From PALSA-693 sp963702305 (GTDB lineage: Bacteria; Actinomycetota; Acidimicrobiia; Acidimicrobiales; Palsa-688): a DNA stretch of 64,000 bases. The stretch spans positions 1-64,000 of the forward strand of contig CAVPBX010000010.1 in NCBI GenBank assembly GCA_963702305.1, read 5' to 3'. Under the pieces are notes generated by a model. That model had not been told where the DNA came from. It did no database searches and worked only from the letters and a program-made list of their open reading frames with translations. The translations under genes and the position numbers were made by a program. Shown piece after piece: positions 10,451 through 19,912 of the stretch (within the stretch, counting starts at the first letter, position 1; each line of letters opens with the position of its first letter).

Positions 10451-11583
10451 TCAAAAGGGTAGCCGCCGCCCGCCGCCGCCCGTCGTGGATGGGATGGGGG
10501 AGGATTGCGAGGGCGCCTGCGCCGCTATCGCGGCAGCCCCGGCCGAGCGCGCGCGCACCCGCACGCGCGAGCGCCGCGGCGCCGCGGCGGCGCGCCTGGC
10601 GGCGGTCGACGTCGCGCGCCGAGCGCAGCTTGGGCGACCGTGTGCGCCGCGCGCGCGAGCAGCTTCGTCATACGGGCCCCACCACAGGCCGCGCAGCTGC
10701 GGCGGGCTCCAGGCGATCAGCTTCTCCTGGCCGCAGGCGCGCAGCCCGGCCTCGCCGAGCGTGCGCCCCAGCCCGCTTCCGGCGGCGGCTCCCCACGGGC
10801 CCGCGCGAGAGCGTCGGGCGCGGGGAGGTGGTCGTTGAGCTACACCATTCCGGCGTGCAGCTCGCGCGCGATGCGCATCGCGCGGTAGCGGTCGGCGTCC
10901 AGACGACGCGCCGAGCCCGTAGTCGCCAGTCGTTGGCGAGCGCGATCGCCTCGCCGACCGAGTCGACGGCGACGACGGCGAGCACCGGTCCGTCGATCGG
11001 CTCGCGCAGCAGGCGCATCTCGTGCGTCGCGCCGCTGACCACGGCCGGGTGCGTAGAACGACCGAGCCACAGCCGGGCGGGCTGCAGCGGTCCGCCGCAG
11101 CGCAGCTGCGCGCCGTGCGCGACCGCGTGCGGCGACGAGCTCTCTGCACGTGGGCCACGCGCCGCGGCGAGGCCAGCGGACCGACCTGCGTGCCGGGGTC
11201 CGCCGGGTTCGCCGACGCGCAGCGCCCGCGCGCCGTCGACGAGCGCGCCGACGAAGCGCTCGTGCAGCCTCGCGCGCCAACATATACGCGCTCGACCGAG
11301 CCGCGCGCCTGGCCCGCTCCCGGCGCAGCCCGCCGACAGCGCGCCGGCCACCGCCCACGGCAGGTTGGGCGTCGGCGAGCACGAGCATCGCGTCCTTGCC
11401 GCCAAGCTCGACCGTCACCTCTTTCTCGTGCGATACGCAAGCGCGCGCCACCGCCCGCCCGACCGCCGGCGAGCCGGTGAACAGGACCTTGTCGACCGGC
11501 GCGCTGCGTCGAGCGCCACGCCGGCCTCGGCGCTGCCGTGCACGACTCGCACGAGACCCTCGGGCAGCCCCGCGCGGCCGTGA
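10451..11583 (-). CDS. Aldehyde dehydrogenase family protein, N-terminus missing
   Basis: This is an NAD(P)-dependent aldehyde dehydrogenase. The part present starts at RAGLPEGLVRVVHGSAEAG, then LFTGSPAVGRAV and the catalytic Glu motif VTVELGGKDAMLVL. After a broken stretch come MRLLREPIDGPVLAVVAVDSVGEAIALAND, DRYRAMRIARELHAGMVWLNDHLPAP and SGLGRTLGEAGL. The first 150 or so residues of the family are absent: homology stops at 11,583, where base composition also changes. Several frameshifts break the middle, so the catalytic cysteine region is not readable. The stop overlaps the TTG/ATG start of the next gene, which fixes the downstream frame. Confidence 0.75.
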
Positions 11584-11894
11584 CGTTCCCGCTAGGTTCG
11601 CAGGCGTCGTCGAGTTTGGAGTCGATCATGCATCGTCGCGAGGTGGTCGTTCGACACGTTTCCTGACAGCTCTCCCGCTGGATCGCTAGCAATGGGCACC
11701 GTCGCCAATATAGTCGCAACTCAGAGGGAAGGGCCGACCGGTGCCCGTCGCATGTTCGATCTGCCACATGGGCCTGCTACCACCGATTCTCAGGCCATCT
11801 ATCGGGATGCCGTGTTCGTGGGGCAGGCGGTTCTCTGCGGCACCGGAGTAAACAGCCCATGAGGGCGCGTAGGCATCGGATTCGGATCGGTGAC
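11584..11894. other. Gap after the composition junction
   Basis: No supported gene lies here. An 80-codon minus-strand frame (11686-11928) has no recognisable domain and overlaps the transposase remnant, so it is not called. Base composition is clearly lower in GC than the preceding 11.5 kb. Confidence 0.5.
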
Positions 11895-12020
11895 TTGCGG
11901 GCGCTGGAATGGTGCTCGAGGCCGACATCCGTGACTGGATCGAACACCTGGAACGACGACCCCGCCTCCTACGTGTGGGTCAAGATCGCCGATCAGTTCT
12001 TGGACGCCCTGGCCCGATAA
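11895..12020 (+). pseudogene. IS630-family transposase, C-terminal scrap
   Basis: Read over two frame changes, the strand encodes LRALE, then LEADIRDWIEH, then WNDDPASYVWVKIADQFLDALAR and a TAA. This matches the way IS630-family DDE transposases end (an helix of the type EAAIRxWI, then WNxDPxPFVWxKTADEILxSLAR). Nothing of the catalytic core is present upstream, so this is a relic. It lies about 300 bases from the break in the aldehyde dehydrogenase gene and may mark an old insertion point. The call rests on about 40 residues. Confidence 0.6.
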
Positions 12021-12277
12021 TGCGAACGAGCCTCCGCCGCGGCAGCACCCAAAAAGCAAACCCGCTCGATGCTTACCAATATTTTGTAGCGACTCAGCAA
12101 CTCACGCGATTAGAACCCGCCTCGTAATCCTCCAAATCCTGCTGCTAACTCCAGACACTGTTCCACAGCCAGAGATCAGCGTCGCCTCCGATGACGGAGA
12201 GATCGCGGCTGTCCTCGCGGCTAAGGCTGAACTGGCTCAGGTCGTCGAGGAGGCGCAGGGGCCAAAGCTGATTGGCA

Positions 12278-13592
12278 TTACCAGCGTCGGGATGGACTGA
12301 TGACGACTCGACGCCCGACGTAACTCCGTACGTCGCGCATCCGCCGGATCGTCTGGTCAACCCCCGGTAGCGCAGAGACGACCAGCAGCAGCATCGCCGG
12401 GAACCAGAAGAAACGGTCGAACAAAACCGGCGCGGTCAGAGCAACACGAACGCGGCGGCGAACGACCGAAGGCGACCTCGGCAAGCAGATTGTTTGTGCG
12501 GCGCCAGCATTGCCGGAACGCATAGACGACAGCCGTTACTACTCCGACAAGAGTCAACATGCCGCCCTGATACCAGGCCAACAGGAGGAAGTTGTGGGCC
12601 TGCAATGTGGTGGTGGTCACCCCATCGACTGAGGGCAACTGAAAGAGACCAGAGCGAATGTCCAGGCCGCGGCCAACCAGCGGATTGTGAACGACCTGGT
12701 GCCAGGCGAGATGCCAGGTCTCAATCCGAGACGCGGAGGTGTCCTGGCCGTTCAATGCCGCGTTGTTGGTCGTCAACCGGAGCCGTCCGAGCGGCGACAG
12801 CCCCGAATGGCCGAGAAGGCGCACGCCGACGTAGTAGGCCACGACGATGACGACCACCGACTTGATGACGGTCCTTATGGACCTGCCCCGGGCGAGTAGG
12901 ACTGCCACACCGGCTGTTGCAGCGAACATCCCGGAGACACTTCCTGATGACACCAGGCCGATCAGGATTGCGGCCAGTGACAGCAGCATCGTCCAGTCGG
13001 AAGTGCCCCGTGGTCTTCGCAGCCACAGGCCGAAGGCAATAGGAGCCGCCGCCCCAAGGAGTGCCCCCTGGTCGTTGACATGCTGGGTGAGTCCGGATGC
13101 ACGGCCACCCTGCAACGGCGCCCCATGAACATGCAGGCCGTGCAGCTGTAGAAGGCCGACGAATCCGGAGATGCCGGCGCCGATTACGAACAGGCGCATC
13201 GCCCTGAGCAACCGCTCTCCGTTTGTAAGGGACGCGAACGCCGTCCACGGCCACACGAGCAATACGTACCCGAGACGTAACCCGACGGCATAGTTCCCTC
13301 CGATCGAATCGGCCCGGAGCGCTGCCAGCGCCGCCCCCAGGAGGATCAGGAACGCCGCCACCTTCCAAGCTCCGGGAACTCGCCGGACGCGAGACCGAGC
13401 GGTGAGCGCCTGAGCGATCGCCGACAATCCGAATAGCGCGTCACTGATCGCCAGGCCCTTGCGGATCGCCAGCATCGGCAGTGTGAGACATCCCAGGTAG
13501 AACAGCACCCGATGGGCAGGCGTGTGCCGTCGCAGCGTCGTCGAGACCGACCGGGGGCGGGCTGCTGTAGATGCCGTCACCAGCCCGCTCAC
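12278..13592 (-). CDS. O-antigen ligase / polysaccharide polymerase (WaaL/Wzy-like)
   Basis: This polytopic membrane protein of the O-antigen ligase family moves or polymerises lipid-linked glycans outside the membrane. About ten hydrophobic segments are visible. The long external loop has the family region SRIETWHLAWHQVVHNPLVGRGLDI, with the RxxxW and HNxxxxxxxxxG features, followed by LQAHNFLLLAWYQGGML. A frame change near 12,450 separates this from the last spans (APVLFDRFFWFPAMLLLVVSAL) ending at 12,278. It is the first gene of the surface polysaccharide locus. A degenerate copy of its 5' end lies just upstream. Confidence 0.85.
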
Positions 13593-13685
13593 TGCGCCAG
13601 CCTAGCTACTCGACCCGACGCCAGGGCGTGTAAAGAATGCTGCCACCTTCAAAACCCAGGGGTTCGCTGGATGCCGGGATACAAC

Positions 13686-13785
13686 ACGTCACTGAGTGCG
13701 AGCCCTTGCGAAGCGCCACATCGGGACCGTAAAGCAGCCCAGGTAGAAGACCACTCGATGGGCAGAGGGCGCGCCGGCACACCGG
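13686..13785 (-). pseudogene. Degenerate duplicate of the O-antigen ligase 5' end
   Basis: The minus strand reads SAHRVVFYLGCFTVPMWRFA, matching the ligase N-terminus PAHRVLFYLGCLTLPMLAIR. Nucleotides 13686-13785 match 13434-13530 over most positions, including the shared blocks cccaggtagaa and cgatgggcag. The similarity ends abruptly on both sides. The rest of 13593-13997 has no gene. It looks like what is left after recombination between two related ligase genes. Confidence 0.72.
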
Positions 13786-13997
13786 CTATCCGCCGGCACC
13801 GATTGGCCGAAGTGCCGCCAGCCCGCGCAGTGCCCAGCCTTAGCCGCCGCGTGGTTGGCGCCGCGTATTGCCGAAACTTTGACCCGTGCGACGAGCCGCC
13901 AGTGCGGAACGGTTACCGATGGGCGCGGGTTCGGATTGCACAACATTGCCGTTCTCTACGGGTACGCTCGTGTCCGGAGGCGAGAAGCGAGGTACGC

Positions 13998-14738
13998 GTG
14001 ACTCTTATATCGAGGCTCGGGGTTAAGGTCTTCGGGCTGATCCCCGGCCGGTCCCAGCTCGATCATGTGATCCCCCCTGAGGTCGCCAACGATGGGCTCT
14101 CCGAGCTGATCGCGGCGGTTGCCGCCACTCCCGCCGTGAGAACGGCGCTCGAAATCGGGTCCTCGAACGGGGCAGGGAGCACGGCCTCGCTTGTCAAAGG
14201 TCTCGACGGCAAGACCGGACAACACCTCTACTGTTTGGAGCTTTCTATCCCTCGTTTCGAGCAGCTTCAGGAACGGTATGCCGTGAATTCGTGGGTTCAT
14301 TGCCTCAACATGAGTTCCATCGCTTCGACTGACTTTCCATCCCCGGATTCCATCGATGCCTTCTATGATCGCTATCCGGATTCCCCAATGCACAGACACT
14401 CCCGGAAGAAGGTCAAGCGTTGGCTCCGCCAAGACTTAGATTATGTCGGGCGGTATCCCGAAGCTCAGAGCGGAATCGCCGCCGCCAGGTCCTTGGCAGA
14501 GGTTAATACTTTCGACCTCGTACTTATCGATGGATCTGAGTTCACCGGTTTCGTGGAACTCGATCAAGTATACGGGGCGAAATACATTTTACTCGACGAC
14601 ATCCTCACATTTAAGAACCGACACAGTTACGAGCGACTCCAGGCAGACTCGACCTACGTCCTGATTTGTGAGGACCGCGCCTGCCGTAATGGGTACGCAG
14701 GATTCCGACATGTTGATGCGCCAGCCATTGCCATCTGA
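13998..14738 (+). CDS. Class I SAM-dependent methyltransferase-like protein
   Basis: The protein has 246 residues. The segment TPAVRTALEIGSSNGAGSTASLVKGL is a glycine-rich SAM-binding motif I, and FDLVLIDGSEFTGFVELDQVYGAKYILLDDI has the acidic post-II/III motif of the methyltransferase fold used by Methyltransf_24-type enzymes. The GTG at 13998 is preferred because GAGAAGCGAGG lies seven bases before it, and the frame upstream is not protein-like. GC content is low for the window. In this setting it probably decorates a sugar or glycan intermediate; the substrate is unknown. Confidence 0.65.
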   Translation: MTLISRLGVKVFGLIPGRSQLDHVIPPEVANDGLSELIAAVAATPAVRTALEIGSSNGAGSTASLVKGLDGKTGQHLYCLELSIPRFEQLQERYAVNSWVHCLNMSSIASTDFPSPDSIDAFYDRYPDSPMHRHSRKKVKRWLRQDLDYVGRYPEAQSGIAAARSLAEVNTFDLVLIDGSEFTGFVELDQVYGAKYILLDDILTFKNRHSYERLQADSTYVLICEDRACRNGYAGFRHVDAPAIAI

Positions 14739-15008
14739 GGACCTCCCCTGCCACGAACGAGGGGTGCAATCGGCGCATATCCAGCACCAACCTCGGCCGG
14801 AAGACTCGAACCGCAGATCTTGCGCGCACGGCCTCCTCGGGTGATGGATGACCTCGGGTTCATCTATAAGATAAAGGGGAGTCCCCACTCGCGAGATCGC
14901 CGTCCTCCGGGGCGTCGGTGGCTCGGAGACCATGAGACCGGTCGGCGACCGAGGTACTTGGATGGGTCGCGAGCTTGTCGGGTCGCCCTTCGATACGCCG
15001 CGGCGCGC

Positions 15009-16375
15009 TTACGAAGGTGTAGATCCAACCGCACTCGGCAGTTGGCTATGACTCTTCGCTTGGCCGGTGAGGAGCAGACTCCACCGAGCGACGGCAGAGA
15101 GAACACTAGCGATGCCGATGGCCACCAAACCACCCTCGAACCCGCCCAAGCCAAGACCGACCACTGCGAATACTACCAACCCCAGGCTCAATGCAATCTG
15201 CAGAGTCAGTCCCTCCCGAGCCATCCCTCGACCACGAATTCCGACGATAGGGCCCGCTGCAATGGCACCCGAGATTGGTATTACAGAATAAAGCCACAAG
15301 TGCGGTCGGGCCGTTACCCATGTCTGGCCGAAGACAGTTTCCACTGCATGAGGCGGCAAGGCCTCCACGGTTAATACTAGCGAAAGAGTGAGAACTGTAA
15401 GCACAGCGCTAACGCCTGCACATAGCCGGAGAATACGTCCCAATTGCGAAGAAACCGCCGCACCCGCGGCAGCAGGAAAAGGCGAGAGGCAGAATAGACA
15501 ACGCCGAGCGGACCAAATAGCGCCTGAAGGGCTCGCAAGGCACCGGCGCCGGCAAGTCCCACGAGAGCACCGACGATGAATAAGACAACTTGGGCAGAAC
15601 CGCTTGACGCCATAAAATCTCCGACGAATGGGAGACCAAGATCCTGGGTCGCCCGGAGGTGCCGAATGCCACGCTTAAGACCGAGCGGCGATCCCATAAA
15701 AACCGCTGATCCAATGGCGGATATGCCACCTGACGATCCCCAAATAGCAACAAATACCCAGACGGCTGGATGTGCGTTCTCTACAAGCACATAACCCAAG
15801 CCACCGGCCTCAAGGATCGTCCAACTGACGTCCCACCAGAACGCCTGAAGCGCTCGGTTGCTGGAGGCTAGTATTTGCCGACATGCTTCATGCAATGCAA
15901 GGCCAGGTAGGCACAGACCGAGAGCCAGAAGAGGCGCTCCCCAGGCAGGGCCCCGGAAGCCGAGTACGATCGCCACAAAAATAGTAGCAAGGGCGATCGC
16001 AATCGACAGCAGAACGGTCAGGGAGATGGCGTCGCCTTGAAGCAGCCGCAAGCGTCGAGATCCGGCGTGCCTAACAATGAGCGGATCAGTACTTAACGTC
16101 GTTAGACCGCCCACAACGACCGTGTACAACGCCTGAATCAAGGCGAATCGGCCGAATGTCGACGGCGATGTTGACCGAGCGACAACACTTATGAGCGCAA
16201 AGTTGGTGAGAGTGGACAGAATCTGGTCGGCGACGATCCATGCAGGACTCTCTCTGGCCTTGGGTCCGGCCGTCACCTTTCGAATCACCTTCGTAGCCTC
16301 CGCTCCCCGTCTCCGCAACGCAGAAGCGGCAGCATATGCCGTGAATGTTACCAGTGGGCCCGCATACAACCGCAC
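15009..16375 (-). CDS. Wzx-like polysaccharide flippase
   Basis: This is a multi-span MATE/MOP-superfamily transporter that flips lipid-linked sugar repeats across the membrane. The N-terminus AWIVADQILSTLTNFALISVVARSTSPSTFGRFALIQALYTVVVGG is typical of Wzx/oligosaccharide flippases, and about twelve hydrophobic segments follow. One frame change near 15,435 links RRFLRNWDVFSG to RILRLCAGVSAVLTVLTLSLVL. Combined length is about 455 residues, usual for the family. It sits between two methyltransferase genes in the surface polysaccharide locus. Confidence 0.82.
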
Positions 16376-16648
16376 GGTCCGATTAGTTCGGGGGACGCAG
16401 CTGATTGGATCCCTCGCGAGGTAGGTGCTCTGAGATACTCGGCGGAGGTTGCCACAGGAGGCGCCGCGCTGGCGACTGGGAGGGTGCGCCCAGTCACCAG
16501 CGATAACTCGAACCTGCCGCCACTGTGGATGTCATTATGGACGACCCTTCGGGGCGTGATTACATCCCGGTTCGGCTGCGTGGGCCGAGTTCGTCCCTTT
16601 ATCAAGTCGGCGGCCACATGGGGAGGTCTGGTTCATGACCACTGCTAA

Positions 16649-17506
16649 TCATGTAGTTAGTGTGTAGCGCCCTTCGTGAGCTGCGAACAGTGATCGAACG
16701 AACGCGAGGGCCTCGTCTATATCCATCCGGAGTAGCGGTTCCATGTCCTCATTCCACGGCATCCGGCTCGTACGATCCGGCCGGTTCACATAGCCGACGG
16801 CGTACGCTTCGGCCGCCGACACAGATTCCACCGCCATCTCGGCTGGCACGAGAAAGGCGTTATTGTAGTCGAGCTCCACAAATACGTAATGGAACCTCTC
16901 ACACAGGAGTTCTAACTGGCAGATCGACTGACCAAAAAAATGTCCCCTACCGCTAAAAGAGAATGTGGGGTCGTAGTCGACGGTGAATCGGAGCGGCGGT
17001 GGAATCGTTTCGTTGATCTCGCAGCAGATTAAGGTCGGCCGATACTCATATAGCAACGCTTCGAGGACAAAGTAGTCATATCCATCAATGTCCAAGCTAA
17101 GAAAGCCGAATGCTCTTGGTGTTTCCGCCGCTCTTAGTAGATCACGAATGGTCTCGGGGCGTATTCGTCCCCTGAAGAGAAGGCTCTCCTGGATGGCTGA
17201 GTGCAGGCTAGCGAGCGACCGAAACTTGGCTCCGTCCATCTCTGCGGATAGCCCAGACCAACCCTTCTTGAACAAGCCGAGAGTGTTTGACATCGTAACA
17301 CCGTCGCTAGCAGCGATGTCCACGCAAAATGGGACAATCTCTTCCCGAGCGAGCAGGCGAGCGATGATGGCGTCTTCCTGAAGGTTGGAGTGTCTGGCAT
17401 GGAACACGCGGGCTGACCGAACTAGTGGGTTGATACGGTGGCCCAAGTACGATCCGGCCATTCGTCGGTAGACCTTGGTTCGAGAAAAGTGGCCGAGGAC
17501 GGTCAT
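16649..17506 (-). CDS. FkbM-type methyltransferase-like protein
   Basis: The protein has 285 residues and a methyltransferase-fold core: VPFCVDIAASDGVTMSNTLGLFKKGWSGLSAEMD carries motif I and the acidic end of strand beta-2, and AFGFLSLDIDGYDYFVLEALL is the FkbM-like motif (SLDIDGxDxxVLEAL), with ICCEIN after it. FkbM-related enzymes O-methylate sugars and polyketides; here a capsule sugar is the likely target. The ATG at 17506 is taken because the 44 residues that can be read upstream look random. The 16,376-16,648 stretch after the flippase holds nothing recognisable. Confidence 0.7.
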   Translation of the reverse strand: MTVLGHFSRTKVYRRMAGSYLGHRINPLVRSARVFHARHSNLQEDAIIARLLAREEIVPFCVDIAASDGVTMSNTLGLFKKGWSGLSAEMDGAKFRSLASLHSAIQESLLFRGRIRPETIRDLLRAAETPRAFGFLSLDIDGYDYFVLEALLYEYRPTLICCEINETIPPPLRFTVDYDPTFSFSGRGHFFGQSICQLELLCERFHYVFVELDYNNAFLVPAEMAVESVSAAEAYAVGYVNRPDRTSRMPWNEDMEPLLRMDIDEALAFVRSLFAAHEGRYTLTT

Positions 17507-17600
17507 GCGGACGCGGAGCTCTGCGGTCTGTCGCGAACAAGCTGCGCCGATGGGATGGGCTTGGCACCTGGGCGCGGTTTCCGACAGATCTGTGTCGAGA

Positions 17601-18256
17601 TCATGAGGTAGACGCGTCCGTTCGGCGCGCCTCGACAAAGAAGCTCTCTTCCCGCTGCTCTACTCTGTGAAGATCCGGGAGATCACCGTGCAGGTATTCT
17701 CGGCGTTGCACATCCAGGAAACCCGCGTCGTTGAGCAATTTGTGAACAAGACCAAAGGTTGGCTGCCAGCGATGTCTGTTCGCGCTTAGTACCCCGGTCG
17801 CTTTCTGGCGCCGAGATGGTGCCTGAAGCGGATAAGCGTTGAGGCGAACGTTGAACTGCTCGCCCGCTTCCTCGCCGCTACAAGTTTTAGTCAGAAGTTC
17901 CTGCGCCCACCGTTCGGCGTCCGGGAGCGCCAACCTCAGGACCCCCTTCGGCGCGAGACCCGGTGACACTCTGTTAGAACCAGCCTTGCCTGATCGAGGT
18001 AGAGGTGTTCCAGAGTGTGGGACGAGTACACAGCCACCGCGGTGCCGTCGCCGTAGGGCAGTCCCTTAGTTATATCTAGTCGAACGATCCCGTCCGACCA
18101 CCGAGTCAGATGTGCGGGCGACAAGACTCCCAGCCGACTTAACGCACGCTTGAGGCCAGGAACTCTCTGAAGGAGCAGGCTCGGCGAGCGGTCTATATTT
18201 ACCCATCCGGACACGGCTTCGGGCCCGCAGCCGAGGTTGATCTGAAGTCCGTCCAC
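17601..18256 (-). CDS. Predicted SAM-dependent methyltransferase (COG4627-like), frameshifted
   Basis: INLGCGPEAVSGWVNIDRSPS is a textbook motif I and II of COG4627-type methyltransferases. VRLDITKGLPYGDGTAVAVYSSHTLEHLYLDQARLVLTECHRVS is followed, after a frame change near 17,965, by PKGVLRLALPDAERWAQELL. The protein ends with a region on a neighbouring residue pair LLNDAGFLDVQRREY. Such proteins occur widely in O-antigen and capsule clusters. The GTG at 18256 is a tentative start. The open frame runs on to 18493, but those 60 or so residues lack family features and overlap the divergent glycosyltransferase start region. Confidence 0.7.
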
Positions 18257-18543
18257 GAGCAGTGATTTTACTACGTCGCTCGGAGGGGGTCTGATCGAAG
18301 GCGTCGACAGGCTTGATGGCGAGGACCGCGGTGCGGGGCTGTCGGGCGTGGATCCCGGCACAAGGCGACACTTGGTTATGGTGATGTCCCAGTTAGCAAG
18401 CCAGGTAGACGGAGGCCGAATGTTGTCGTCCGCCCTTCCCAACCGATAGAGATCCCCGGAGAAAGGTGCTCCATTCAGGGGCACATCGGACACGAGAGAC
18501 TCGGCAGGAGCCGCAAGTATGCGTACGACAACATCCAGACGGT

Positions 18544-19827
18544 GTGAGCGTGGGTGACGACTTCAGCCCTATTCGGTTCGCCGGGCTGCGCATCCTCGTC
18601 GTGGGCATCAATTATTCGCCAGAACACGCAGGAATCGCGCCGTACACGACGCAAGCGTGCGAATACTTGCACGCAAAGGGCGCAGATGTGGTTGTCCTGA
18701 CCGGCGTCCCACACTATCCGCAATGGACCACCCCCTCCACGTACAAGAGGCGTCTACGGGTAGACCAGGTGCACGGTGGCGTTGAGGTTCGGAGACTTCG
18801 CCATTTCGTGCCGGCGGAACAAACGGTGGTCAAGCGCACAGCGTACGAATTCACCTTCGGCCTGCACGTGCTTCTGTCTCGGTTACCCTGGCACCCCGAC
18901 GTCGTGCTCACGGTCATACCGAGCTTATGCGGAGCGGCGGCCGCGGCGGCGATAGCCAGACGGCACCGCGCTGCGTTCGTCGTGTGGCTACACGACCTGA
19001 TGGGCCCAGCTACGAGTCAGAGCGGCATCGCGAGCGGAGCCCGGATCTCGGCCGGCACGACTTGGCTCGAGGGACACGTGCTACGACAGGCTGACTCCGT
19101 ACTAGTACTCAACGACGCATTCTCGGATTATGTCAAGGGGCTCGGCGTCGAAGGCGACTCCATATCCGTCGTCCGGAACTGGTCGCACGTCTCGCCACCG
19201 CAGGGAGATCGACGCGAAACCCGTTTCCGGCTGGGGTGGCGAGAGGACCACATCGTCGTACTGCACAGCGGTAACATGGGTCTCAAACAGGGCTTAGAAA
19301 CAGTTGTCGAAGCAGCAATCCTTGCCGCAAATCGGGCAGCACACGTCCGTTTCGTTCTAATGGGCGAGGGGAATCAGCGTCGGCGGCTTCAACAGATCGC
19401 CGCCGACGTCCGGACAATCGAATTCCTGCCGCCGGCGCCGGACGAGGAGTACACCGATATCCTCGCGGCGGCCGATGTCCTACTCGTCAACGAAAGGGCG
19501 TCGGCTCTCGACATGAGTCTTCCCAGCAAGCTCACGAGCTACTTCCGCGCCGGAGTACCCGTAATCGCTGCGGTTCCCGCACTGGGTGGCACGGCGCGCG
19601 AAGTTGAACGCTCGCGGGCTGGCGAAGTTGTTACTCCAGATGATCCCTCCGCGCTCTTGGACGCAGTGCTCACGCTAACCGCCGACAAAGATACGATGGC
19701 AGGGTTTCGCCATGCAGCAAAGGTGCATGTACGAGAGCATTTGTCAGCGGATGCCAGCCTGACGTGCCTCGCCGATGCCTTGTGGCCTACCGCTACTAAC
19801 GGCAAGGGGAAGAACCAATGTCGTTGA
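18544..19827 (+). CDS. WcaI-like family 4 glycosyltransferase
   Basis: This is a GT-B glycosyltransferase with an N-terminal domain opening LRILVVGINYSPEHAGIAPYTTQACEYL, the signature of colanic-acid WcaI-type enzymes. VVVLTGVPHYPQWTTPSTYKRRL, VVWLHDLMGPAT and the C-terminal nucleotide-sugar domain with VLHSGNMGLKQGLETVVEAA and LPSKLTSYFRAGVPVIAAV follow. Length is about 427 residues. It adds a sugar, often fucose in WcaI relatives, to the lipid-linked repeat, which fits the GDP-fucose synthase gene next to it. The GTG at 18544 is chosen over an upstream ATG at 18466 because the extension is not conserved-looking. Confidence 0.85.
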   Translation: MSVGDDFSPIRFAGLRILVVGINYSPEHAGIAPYTTQACEYLHAKGADVVVLTGVPHYPQWTTPSTYKRRLRVDQVHGGVEVRRLRHFVPAEQTVVKRTAYEFTFGLHVLLSRLPWHPDVVLTVIPSLCGAAAAAAIARRHRAAFVVWLHDLMGPATSQSGIASGARISAGTTWLEGHVLRQADSVLVLNDAFSDYVKGLGVEGDSISVVRNWSHVSPPQGDRRETRFRLGWREDHIVVLHSGNMGLKQGLETVVEAAILAANRAAHVRFVLMGEGNQRRRLQQIAADVRTIEFLPPAPDEEYTDILAAADVLLVNERASALDMSLPSKLTSYFRAGVPVIAAVPALGGTAREVERSRAGEVVTPDDPSALLDAVLTLTADKDTMAGFRHAAKVHVREHLSADASLTCLADALWPTATNGKGKNQCR

Positions 19828-19912
19828 GCTCGAGCGTCTCCATCAGAACCCGCCGAATAGAGCTCATTGGAACAGCCGCCTAGGGCTCGCGAAGTCCGCG
19901 GTGACCTCGCAT

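Noticed and set aside
10447..11583. Long plus-strand open frames opposite the aldehyde dehydrogenase
   Set aside because: They are Arg/Ala-rich shadows with no motif; the minus strand has clear family motifs.
11686..11928. 80-codon minus-strand frame with fairly normal composition
   Set aside because: No recognised domain or ribosome binding site, and it overlaps the IS630 remnant. Could be a small gene end but cannot be supported.
14770..14830. GACTCGAACC-like string suggesting a tRNA on the minus strand
   Set aside because: The flanking bases do not form a T stem, and no acceptor, D or anticodon arm can be built.
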